Source: CAYWKU01 sp964459325 (lineage in GTDB: Bacteria > RBG-13-61-14 > CAYWKU01). From it: 64,000 nucleotides of DNA. The translations under genes and the position numbers were made by a program. Shown here in pieces: positions 8,793 through 15,860 of this stretch. Location of the stretch: NCBI GenBank assembly GCA_964459325.1, contig CAYWKU010000003.1, positions 132,397 to 196,396 on the forward strand, written 5' to 3'. Within the stretch, counting starts at the first letter, position 1. Each line of letters begins with the position of its first letter. Below the pieces are notes generated by a model. The model searched no databases. It saw only the letters and a list, made by a program, of their open reading frames with translations, and had not been told where the DNA came from.

Positions 8793-9188
8793 ATGCTGAA
8801 AAGCCTGATGATAGTAGGTGGAGTGCTGGTGGCGATGGCCACAGGCATGGGAACGCTGGAGATATTGCTTTACAGGGTACGCCATCGCTACGAGGGGGAC
8901 ATCTTCCGCTACACCGCCAGGCGGTTGAAAAGAAGGCTGATTTCGGCGCTGATACTGGCGATTATCGGTATGATGATACTGGTGGGGGCGCTGCATTCCG
9001 AAATGTTCGCCGACCCGCGGGTGTTGAATTTCTTCATATTCAGCAGTTTCGTTCTCGTGGTCGGATTCGCCGTCTGCGCCATACTGGACGTGGTGGAAAC
9101 GTACAAGGGCATCCGGAGCCGTTACTCAAACATATTACGGCGTCAAATGGAATCCCGCAGGCCGCCGGGGCGGGGAAAATCCGATTGA
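8793..9188 (+). CDS. Small three-helix membrane protein of unknown function
   Basis: A 131-residue protein with hydrophobic segments at about residues 4-26, 50-66 and 80-101, basic loops between them and a basic C-terminal tail. It is probably an inner-membrane protein. No family was recognised. The ATG at 8793 follows GAGGGTAAC, an acceptable ribosome site. It is the first GC-rich gene to the right of the restriction island. It converges with the outer-membrane protein gene at 9192, with only three bases between the stops. Confidence 0.7.
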   Translation: MLKSLMIVGGVLVAMATGMGTLEILLYRVRHRYEGDIFRYTARRLKRRLISALILAIIGMMILVGALHSEMFADPRVLNFFIFSSFVLVVGFAVCAILDVVETYKGIRSRYSNILRRQMESRRPPGRGKSD

Positions 9189-9191
9189 CTT

Positions 9192-10070
9192 TTACATACC
9201 TTTCATAAGCGAGTATTCAAACTCGAATATCACTCCCGCGAAGGCGTCCTTTTCGTGATACTTATCCTCCAGGTAGCCACCGACTGCGCACATTAGCAGG
9301 GGATTTTCCATGAATGCCAGCTTCTTTCCCATCATCCACACGAGCACCCCGTCAAGCTGGTGGCGCTCGGTATGAGTGGAATCGACGCGGAAGTAGGAAT
9401 AGCGCGAGCCCGCGATAACCCTTTTCCGGTCGCTTTTTTTCCATACTTCCGCCCCGACGATGGTGGAGTTGAGGAAGAAGTAGTCGTCCGTTTTCATCAG
9501 GGTGTCGTTAACCGGCTCGTAGAAATAACCTTTCTTGTCGATGTCGTACCACTCGAAGCTGGTATTGTTGAGGAGGATGAAGCGCTTGTACTGGGCCTGG
9601 AGGGTGGGCTTGATTTTGTAGATATGCCCGTATTCCCATACGGCTTCGTCATCTTCTTGTCTTTCTTCCAGGACGCTTTCGGAGTAATCCGCATCTTTGC
9701 TGGAGAAAGGCATAAGCGCGGTGAATTCGCCGAAGAAAGTTTTGTATAGGTATTCCATCCGCAACCTGAACACCGCGATGGGCTCGATTTCAATAAAGGC
9801 CCCCGCCTCATTGGTTGCGGGGCTGATGGAGTCCACGAGGCCGGCGCCGACGTGGTTGTTTTGAAACAGTATGGAATCCGAATCGGAGTAGTAATATCGG
9901 TAGTGCATCTCCACGGTTTCTCCGAAGCCGGGCGGGGTATAGCGTGCGCCGAAGCTGCTTTTCAGGTACAAATGCGAATACTTGCCCGTATTTTCCGCAC
10001 GAGCGATTCCGCTCAACAAAATCGGCGCCGTCACGGTTACGAAAACCGCAGCGAGGCATTTTTTCGACAT
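9192..10070 (-). CDS. Predicted outer-membrane beta-barrel protein
   Basis: Exported protein of 292 residues. An N-terminal signal peptide (MSKKCLAAVFVTV followed by a hydrophobic run ending near ARA) precedes alternating aromatic and polar segments such as YLKSSFGARY, MHYRYYYS and AGVIFEFEYSL, as in transmembrane beta strands. The chain ends in an aromatic-rich strand, as outer-membrane proteins do. No specific family is recognised. The ATG at 10070 is preferred over the TTG at 10076 because AAGGAGGG abuts that TTG but stands six bases from the ATG. Confidence 0.72.
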   Translation of the reverse strand: MSKKCLAAVFVTVTAPILLSGIARAENTGKYSHLYLKSSFGARYTPPGFGETVEMHYRYYYSDSDSILFQNNHVGAGLVDSISPATNEAGAFIEIEPIAVFRLRMEYLYKTFFGEFTALMPFSSKDADYSESVLEERQEDDEAVWEYGHIYKIKPTLQAQYKRFILLNNTSFEWYDIDKKGYFYEPVNDTLMKTDDYFFLNSTIVGAEVWKKSDRKRVIAGSRYSYFRVDSTHTERHQLDGVLVWMMGKKLAFMENPLLMCAVGGYLEDKYHEKDAFAGVIFEFEYSLMKGM

Positions 10071-10108
10071 TTTCAACCCTCCTTTAATTTCCCAATTGCA
10101 AAACGAAT

Positions 10109-10945
10109 TTAATCCTTCTTTTCTTTTTCCTCCGCCAACTTGTCCATGAATTCCTTTGCCTCGCTTTTATTCAGGGGAGTAATAATTTCGGTTTTTCTGA
10201 ACCATAAAATCAGCCCCGCGATGAAGATGGGTATGGAAAGCCACTGACTTGTGCTTAACGGCCCGAGAAAACCGCGGGCCGGGTCTCCCCGGTAGAATTC
10301 AATTACAAACCTCAACACTGCGTAAATAAACAGGAAAACAGCCGAAGGCCTGCCCACCCTGTGCGAACCTCGACGATATATCATAACGGCGGCCATGATT
10401 ATCAACCCGTTAAGGGCTTCGTAAAGTTGAGTGGGGTGTACCGGTTGCCCGGGCCCGAAAATCTTGGATGCCGGCGCTCCTTCGGGGAAGGTAACCCCCA
10501 ACGGCAGGTCGGTGGGTTCCCCGTGACAGCACCCGAAACCGAAACATCCGAAGGTGCGGTGGATGGCGTAACCCAGGCCGGCGTAGGGGGCCATCAGGTC
10601 CATCATCCGCCAGAAGCTGAATTTCCTTACTTTCAGGTAAATAAACGTTCCCAGCATTCCCCCCAGGAATCCGCCGTAAAAGACCAGTCCGCCCTTCCAC
10701 ATCTTGAATATTTCGAGAGGGGCTTTGATGTATGAGTCAATGTCTGTGGCCACGTAAAAAAGTCTGGCTCCCACGATGGCGCCGATGAAAAGCGGAAGAA
10801 AGCAATCCAGGACCAGCTCCGAATCTATGCGCTCGCGCGGTCCCCGGCGTGCGGAAAGCCAGAACGCGATTAAAAATGCCGCCGCCATCGCCAGCCCGTA
10901 GGTGGGTATGGTAAGCGGCCCTATACTGATAAGCTCGGGGTGCAT
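10109..10945 (-). CDS. lgt: Prolipoprotein diacylglyceryl transferase
   Basis: Inner-membrane enzyme that moves diacylglyceryl from phosphatidylglycerol to the lipobox cysteine of prolipoproteins, the first step of lipoprotein maturation. The 278-residue protein shows the family order: a PTYGL N-terminus, KGGLVFYGGFLGG, the arginine-containing HRTFGCFGFGCCHGEP segment, HPTQLYEA, and a final RFVIEFYRGD block. About seven membrane helices are present. The tail is unusually charged (EFMDKLAEEKEKKD). Several lipoproteins in the window would be its substrates. Confidence 0.95.
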   Translation of the reverse strand: MHPELISIGPLTIPTYGLAMAAAFLIAFWLSARRGPRERIDSELVLDCFLPLFIGAIVGARLFYVATDIDSYIKAPLEIFKMWKGGLVFYGGFLGGMLGTFIYLKVRKFSFWRMMDLMAPYAGLGYAIHRTFGCFGFGCCHGEPTDLPLGVTFPEGAPASKIFGPGQPVHPTQLYEALNGLIIMAAVMIYRRGSHRVGRPSAVFLFIYAVLRFVIEFYRGDPARGFLGPLSTSQWLSIPIFIAGLILWFRKTEIITPLNKSEAKEFMDKLAEEKEKKD

Positions 10946-10997
10946 TTTCAGTCATTACTCCTTTCCCCGGAACCAACGGAAAACATGGCTTCCGGCG

Positions 10998-11402
10998 TCA
11001 TTTCACAACCACGTTGTTTTTTACGAATCCGACAATTTCTTCCAGTGTGGCACCCGGGGTAAAAATCTCCTTTACCCCCTTTTTCCTGAGCTCCTCCGCG
11101 TCTTCCTCCGGAACAATGCCGCCGCCGAAGACCACTATATCCTCAGCGCCTTTTTCCTTAAGGAGGTCGAGCACGGTGGGGAAAAGGTGATTGTGCGCTC
11201 CGGAAAGAACGGACAAGCCGATGGCGTTGACGTCTTCTTGCAACGCCGTTTCCACTATCATCTCCGGGGTTTGGTGAAGGCCGGTGTATATGACCTCGCA
11301 TCCGGCGTCCCGGAGGGCCCGGGCAACTATTTTCGCGCCCCTGTCGTGTCCGTCGAGCCCGGGTTTGGCTACCAGAATCCGCGCCTTTGTTTGTTCCGCC
11401 AT
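10998..11402 (-). CDS. mcmA2: Methylmalonyl-CoA mutase, cobalamin-binding C-terminal subunit
   Basis: A 134-residue B12-binding domain. It carries KPGLDGHDRG with the DxHxxG motif, in which H19 is the lower cobalt ligand, followed by SVLSGAH and FGGGIVPEED as in other mutase domains. It should pair with the catalytic subunit at 11867-13501 to interconvert methylmalonyl-CoA and succinyl-CoA. The separate-subunit arrangement is known in archaea and many deltaproteobacteria. AAGGAGGAGCGG precedes the ATG. A small membrane-anchored gene separates it from the large subunit. Confidence 0.93.
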   Translation of the reverse strand: MAEQTKARILVAKPGLDGHDRGAKIVARALRDAGCEVIYTGLHQTPEMIVETALQEDVNAIGLSVLSGAHNHLFPTVLDLLKEKGAEDIVVFGGGIVPEEDAEELRKKGVKEIFTPGATLEEIVGFVKNNVVVK

Positions 11403-11443
11403 TATCCGCTCCTCCTTGAAACGGGTTCTAACTATCCGACTTT

Positions 11444-11854
11444 TTATTGCATTTCGGGCGGTTGAGCTTTGCCCGAATGTGCATCGTCTCCGGAGGCCGT
11501 TTTAATCCACATACGCGCCTCTTCGGGGGTTATTTTACCGTCTTCCCTTATTTCGTCCAGCTTGCCGGCGATTTTTTCCAACCGGCCGCTTTCTCCGGCG
11601 CCTTTCCTTTCCGTTTCGGAAACCGTTTTGTTGTAAACTTCAATGAATTTCCTTTCCAGTTGGTCATCAACTTCATCGGAAAACTGGGCCACGATTTTGT
11701 TCAGCGTGTGCTGAGGTTTGGAGACCATCAGCGAGCGGCTTTTCGGTTTCAGGTTCTTTCCCCGGAGCACCACGCTCAATCCCGCCCCGGCGGCTAGAAG
11801 TACCACAACTATGAGAAATATCAAGCAGCCCTTTTTCACTCCACCATCGCTCAT
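11444..11854 (-). CDS. Small membrane-anchored protein between the mutase subunits
   Basis: A 136-residue protein of unknown function. A single hydrophobic helix at about residues 9-29 (CLIFLIVVVLLAAGAGLSVV) is followed by a charged, helical, probably coiled domain and a Gly/Pro tail. The segment EIREDGKITPEEARMWI resembles one EF-hand-like or short helical repeat, but this is weak. It begins 12 bases after the stop of the mutase large subunit and ends 41 bases before the small subunit, so it is probably in the same transcript. No clear ribosome site is seen. Confidence 0.65.
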   Translation of the reverse strand: MSDGGVKKGCLIFLIVVVLLAAGAGLSVVLRGKNLKPKSRSLMVSKPQHTLNKIVAQFSDEVDDQLERKFIEVYNKTVSETERKGAGESGRLEKIAGKLDEIREDGKITPEEARMWIKTASGDDAHSGKAQPPEMQ

Positions 11855-11866
11855 AAGATTGGCCGA

Positions 11867-13501
11867 CTAAAAGTAAGCCGGGTCGCGGTATTCGCCGAAA
11901 ACCTCTTTGAGCGCGCCGATTATTTCGCCGACGCCACAATAAGCCCTCACCGCTTCGATTATGGGATACATCAGGTTTTCCGTGCCGGCGGCAGCGGCTT
12001 TAAGCTCATCCAGGCGGCGCTTTACCGCCTCGTTGTCCCGCTCCTTCTTGATTTTTTGCAGGCTTTCCACCTGCTCCTTTTCGACCGCGTGGTCTATCTT
12101 CAATCGTTCAATCTGAGGCGCTTCTTCCGATGCGTACTTGTTGACGCCGACGATTGCCTTTTCACATTTTTCCACCAGCATCTGGTAATGGTAGGCGGCG
12201 TCGGAAATTTCCTTCTGCGGAAACCCTAACTCGATGGCCTTGACCATGCCCCCCAATTCATCGATTTTGTCTATGTAGTCCATCGCCTCGGCTTCCATTT
12301 TGTCCGTTAAGTTTTCGAGGAAGTAGGAGCCTCCCAGCGGGTCTATTGTGTTTGCCATTCCGGACTCTTCCGCCAGTATCTGCTGCGTTCTCAAGGCTAT
12401 GGTCACCGCTCTTTGTGAGGGCAGCGAATGGGTTTCGTCCAGACTGTTGGTGTGAAGGCTCTGGGTGCCGCCCAGAACCGCGGCCATCGCCTGAACGGCC
12501 ACCCTGACTATGTTGTTCTCCGGCTGTTGCGCGGTAAGCGAGCATCCGGCGGTCTGGGTGTGGAAACGGAGCATGCAACTGCGGGGATTCCGGGCGCCGA
12601 ACCTCTCCTTCATGACCCTCGCCCATATTCTCCGGGCGGCACGGTACTTGGCCACTTCCTCGAACAAATCGTTGTGGGCGTTGAAAAAGAAGCTCAGGCG
12701 CGGCGCGAAATCGTCCACGTCCAACCCCGCGTCCACGCACGCCCGTATGTAGGCTATTCCGTCGGCCAGCGTGAAGGCCAGTTCCTGCACGGCGGTGCTG
12801 CCGGCTTCCCGGATGTGGTACCCGGAGATGGAGATGGTGTTCCATCTGGGCACGTGTTTTGTGCAGTAGTCGATGGTGTCGACGATGAGCCTCATGCTTT
12901 CGCGAGGCGGAAATATCCAGCTTTTCTGGGCGATATACTCCTTGAGAATGTCGTTCTGGATGGTGCCGCCTATCTTGTCTTGTGATACTCCCTGCTTTTC
13001 GGCGGCCACGATATACATGGCCAGCAACACGCCGGCGGGGCCGTTGATGGTCATGGAGGTGGTGATTTTGTCCATGGGTATGCCGTCGAATATGGTCTCC
13101 ATGTCGGCCACGGTGTCCACGGCCACCCCGCATACTCCCACTTCCCCGCAACTCATGGGGTCGTCGCTGTCCCGCCCCATCAGGGTGGGCATGTGAAAGG
13201 CGATGCTCAACCCGGTCTGACCCTGCTCCAACAGGTACCGGTACCGACTGTTGGTGTGCTTCGGGGTTCCGAATCCGGCGAACTGGCGCATCGTCCAGAG
13301 TCTGCCGCGGTACATGTCGGGATGAATGCCGCGGGTAAACGGGTGAAATCCGGGGTACGAAAGGTCGTTTTCGTAATCCAGCTCCGATATGTTCCCGGGA
13401 GTGCATAGCGCCGGAACTTCGGCGTCGCTTACGGTGGTAAAACGGGCGGGGCGGGTTTTACGGTTGTTGAAAGCTTCCTCCCAATCCTTTTTATTTGCCA
13501 T
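11867..13501 (-). CDS. mcmA1: Methylmalonyl-CoA mutase, catalytic N-terminal subunit
   Basis: TIM-barrel catalytic subunit, 544 residues, normal for the split form. It binds acyl-CoA and, with the B12 subunit, uses adenosylcobalamin radical chemistry to interconvert (R)-methylmalonyl-CoA and succinyl-CoA in propionate metabolism. Seen motifs are PGFHPFTRGIHPDMYRGRLW, RQFAGFGTP, SIAFHMPTLMGRDSDDP, TSMTINGPA, ISISGYHIREAGS and SLHTNSLDET. AAGAGGAAAATA precedes the ATG. A cobalamin uptake and synthesis operon lies about 500 bases upstream on the same strand and could supply the cofactor. Confidence 0.96.
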   Translation of the reverse strand: MANKKDWEEAFNNRKTRPARFTTVSDAEVPALCTPGNISELDYENDLSYPGFHPFTRGIHPDMYRGRLWTMRQFAGFGTPKHTNSRYRYLLEQGQTGLSIAFHMPTLMGRDSDDPMSCGEVGVCGVAVDTVADMETIFDGIPMDKITTSMTINGPAGVLLAMYIVAAEKQGVSQDKIGGTIQNDILKEYIAQKSWIFPPRESMRLIVDTIDYCTKHVPRWNTISISGYHIREAGSTAVQELAFTLADGIAYIRACVDAGLDVDDFAPRLSFFFNAHNDLFEEVAKYRAARRIWARVMKERFGARNPRSCMLRFHTQTAGCSLTAQQPENNIVRVAVQAMAAVLGGTQSLHTNSLDETHSLPSQRAVTIALRTQQILAEESGMANTIDPLGGSYFLENLTDKMEAEAMDYIDKIDELGGMVKAIELGFPQKEISDAAYHYQMLVEKCEKAIVGVNKYASEEAPQIERLKIDHAVEKEQVESLQKIKKERDNEAVKRRLDELKAAAAGTENLMYPIIEAVRAYCGVGEIIGALKEVFGEYRDPAYF

Positions 13502-13527
13502 TATTTTCCTCTTGTGCCGTTTTATTT

Positions 13528-13547
13528 CCCCGGACTGAAGTCCGGGG
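13528..13547. repeat. Short palindrome of the intergenic hairpin family
   Basis: CCCCGGACT and AGTCCGGGG are inverted around GA. It resembles the hairpins inside the tandem repeat just downstream and probably belongs to the same family. Confidence 0.7.
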
Positions 13548-13585
13548 CTGCAATCATGAATGTGAAACTCCCCTGACGGGCAGGC

Positions 13586-13753
13586 TCCGACCTGAAGGTC
13601 GGGGTTTCCCTCTTAATTGGTTGAAACCCCGGATTTTAATCCGGGGAGCTTCACATTCTGTGAACAAGGGTCCGACCTGAAGGTCGGGGTTTCCCTCTTA
13701 ATTGGTTGAAACCCCGGATTTTAATCCGGGGAGCTTCACATTCTGTGAACAAG
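13586..13753. repeat. 85-bp tandem repeat, two copies, each holding two hairpins
   Basis: Copies at 13586-13668 and 13671-13753 appear identical over 83 bases. Each has a CCGACC/GGTCGG hairpin, then GGGGTTTC, a short AT spacer, GAAACCCC, and a CCCCGGATT/AATCCGGGG hairpin. Each copy is therefore a large imperfect inverted repeat whose arms are themselves hairpins. No gene is seen in 13502-13967. Confidence 0.9.
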
Positions 13754-13771
13754 CCACGGGTTTCACCGTGG
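13754..13771. repeat. Short hairpin CCACGG / CCGTGG
   Basis: Six-base inverted arms around GTTTCA directly follow the tandem repeat. It is probably another diverged member of the hairpin family. Confidence 0.5.
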
Positions 13772-13897
13772 TGAACGCTTCAATTATTCTATTTCAATGC
13801 AGGTGTCTTCCGCAACAACACCATTGATTGTTCAACAAAATCGGGCTGTTGTAAAGGGAAGGGCTTCGCGGGGGCAGCGACTGAAATATGAAGCGAA

Positions 13898-13953
13898 CGT
13901 AACGCCGGCGTCCCCGCCGGCAAGGAAAATGCCGCCGAGACGGCAGCGTTACG
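13898..13953. repeat. Double-hairpin palindromic element
   Basis: Outer arms CGTAACG and CGTTACG enclose two inner hairpins: GCCGGCG/CGCCGGC at 13904-13921 and TGCCG/CGGCA at 13930-13945. The layout matches the elements at 13586-13753 and 59440-59509. It sits just downstream of the tonB stop and could also act in termination. Confidence 0.75.
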
Positions 13954-13967
13954 GAGAGACTGTTATT

Positions 13968-14684
13968 TCAGTCCTTCAAATCGTAGGTAAGCCCGTATGT
14001 GAAGCTGATGCTGTCCCCCCGGACATCGGGTGGAAAGGGAGGAAACGGCGCGGCGCGTCGAACCCAGGCCAGGGCGTCCGAGTCAAGTATGGAATGCCCC
14101 GAGCCTTCAACCATTCCTACATTTTCCAGTGCGCCCGAACTCGAAACCCTGAACTCCACCACCACCCTGCCTTCAAGGCTCATCCTTCTGGCGGCGAAGG
14201 GATAACGCTTGGCATCCTGAATGCGGGCCAGCACCTTTTTCTTGTAAGAAGCCTGCCAGTCTGTTCTGTGAAGGCGGGTGGCTCCGCCGCCGGAATTTTC
14301 CCCCGTCGAGGGGTCGCCGAAGTGAGAGTTGCTGAAGGTCGGCGTTTCGGGCGCTTGCTCTTCGACCGGTTTTTTCTTTTTCTCGGAAACTTTCTTTTCG
14401 GTTACCTTCTCCGGCTCGGGTTTCTTGACGGGTTCGGGTTCCTCGGGCGTCCTTTTTTTCGTTACCTCAGGCTTCGGTTCGGGAACGGAGGCGGCGGGTT
14501 CGGCCCGTTCCGGCCGCCGGTCAAGGCTCCCGCCGCCTTCCTTGAGAAACTGTATCCGGTAGACGCTTTCCTTTTCGGATTTGTGGCGGAAAGTGCTTAC
14601 ATGAACCCCCGCGAACACTCCGGCGTGAATAATCACGCTTAGCGCGACGGCCCAGGGCAGCATTTTTCCGCGATTGCGTTTCAT
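13968..14684 (-). CDS. tonB: TonB family energy transducer
   Basis: Couples the inner-membrane proton motive force to TonB-dependent outer-membrane transport. The 238 residues show a short cytoplasmic N-terminus, one helix (about 10-28), a long Pro/Glu/Lys periplasmic spacer (about 60-120), and a C-terminal TonB domain (about 150-230) with YPFAARRMSLEGRVVVEF and a GSGHSILDSDALAWV segment. It is the last gene of the riboswitch-led operon, eight bases after the propeller lipoprotein, so it is probably dedicated to the BtuB-like receptor. No exbB/exbD is seen nearby. Confidence 0.93.
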   Translation of the reverse strand: MKRNRGKMLPWAVALSVIIHAGVFAGVHVSTFRHKSEKESVYRIQFLKEGGGSLDRRPERAEPAASVPEPKPEVTKKRTPEEPEPVKKPEPEKVTEKKVSEKKKKPVEEQAPETPTFSNSHFGDPSTGENSGGGATRLHRTDWQASYKKKVLARIQDAKRYPFAARRMSLEGRVVVEFRVSSSGALENVGMVEGSGHSILDSDALAWVRRAAPFPPFPPDVRGDSISFTYGLTYDLKD

Positions 14685-14691
14685 GTCATTT

Positions 14692-15846
14692 TCATTCCAT
14701 TATGCTTATACTGGTCGGCAGCAATCCTACGTCAATCAGTCCTCCGTACTGTTTATCATCGCTTGTATCCAGAATTCTGATGCCGGGTCTGAGACTATCC
14801 CGGTCGGCGATGTACAGGTAACCGTTCGAATCCGCCTGCATGTCTGGTATATAAGAAGTCGTTTCCCAGACAGTGGTCATGCTGCTTGCCGGGTCAGCAT
14901 CGGCGGGGTCGAATTTTACCAGCTTGTTGATGTCATACGCAAAATCGGAATCGCCGGATTCAACCCCTATAACTCCGTAAATTTTACCGTCAACCATTTC
15001 TATGGCCGTAACGTCTCCTCCGAACCCGGCTTCATCTATTATGACGCCGTCGGATGTGTAAGTGTCGCCGGATGTGTCCACGCTTATTGATTCTACCGCA
15101 CCATCATCGCCGGGGTTGCCGAACGCCTTCGATTTGCCCTGGCATCCTAAGAATATTTTGGATGAGGAGCTATCATAAATCAAGTCGGTAACGGGGTTGG
15201 TGGTGAGTAAACGGACACTTCCGGCTACGCTGTTATCGCTCATGTCTATTACCGCCACCATTCCCGAGCCGGCCGGAGACCAGTCGGGTTTAAGCCTTTG
15301 CAAAGCCACGAACAACCTGTCTCCCACCGTAACCATTCTCGCGGCCTCCGGGTTGTCGTCGGTTTTGTCGTAATCGCTGAGGTCTACAGAACCCAACTGG
15401 TTCCCGTTGGTCGGATTCATAATCAGCAGGCCGGCTGAAGCCAGCCGGCTTACGTAAGCCTTCTGAGGCGAGTCAAATGCGATGTCCTGAGGATTGGTGC
15501 CGTTGCCGGTGGAATACTGGCCGATGGTCTCGTAATTGTTCGCCGGGCTGAGTATCTGGATGTTGTCGAAGCCGAAACGGTTTACCACATAAACCTTGCC
15601 GTCGTAATACCTGGCGAAAGGGTCCCCGGATAGCTTGGTACCGGGTATGCAAGGAGTGGTGGCCGGGTTTCCCGATAGAATCGCTCCCTTGCCCACCGTG
15701 TATCCGGAGTCCACCATCGTGACGAACACCCCGCCGGCAGGGCAGTCCTCGGAATCATCGCTGCTCAGCGATTCCCCGCACCCGAAAAATGCAAGCATTC
15801 CCGCAATCATGCAAATTGTTAACGATTTCATCACTGTCGACTTCAT
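14692..15846 (-). CDS. Beta-propeller lipoprotein, candidate BtuG-like corrinoid-capture protein
   Basis: A 384-residue exported protein. The signal peptide ends in LAFFGC, making C23 the likely lipidated residue, and a Ser/Asp-rich linker follows. The rest is a series of about seven blade-like units typical of YncE-type propellers, such as DGKVYVVNRFG, PQDIAFDSPQKAYVSR, GDRLFVALQRL, TDLIYDSSSSKIFLG, AIEMVDGKIYGVIG and QADSNGYLYIADRD. It lies between a BtuB-like receptor (15 bases upstream) and tonB. In Bacteroides, BtuG is a surface propeller lipoprotein beside BtuB that captures B12. A similar role here is inferred from fold and context only. AAGGAGG precedes the ATG at good spacing. Confidence 0.75.
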   Translation of the reverse strand: MKSTVMKSLTICMIAGMLAFFGCGESLSSDDSEDCPAGGVFVTMVDSGYTVGKGAILSGNPATTPCIPGTKLSGDPFARYYDGKVYVVNRFGFDNIQILSPANNYETIGQYSTGNGTNPQDIAFDSPQKAYVSRLASAGLLIMNPTNGNQLGSVDLSDYDKTDDNPEAARMVTVGDRLFVALQRLKPDWSPAGSGMVAVIDMSDNSVAGSVRLLTTNPVTDLIYDSSSSKIFLGCQGKSKAFGNPGDDGAVESISVDTSGDTYTSDGVIIDEAGFGGDVTAIEMVDGKIYGVIGVESGDSDFAYDINKLVKFDPADADPASSMTTVWETTSYIPDMQADSNGYLYIADRDSLRPGIRILDTSDDKQYGGLIDVGLLPTSISIME

Positions 15847-15860
15847 TTACATCCTCCTTT

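Noticed and set aside
13528..13771. Possible CRISPR array because of repeated palindromes.
   Set aside because: Only two adjoining copies, no unique spacers of even length and no cas genes; the copies are tandem palindromic elements.
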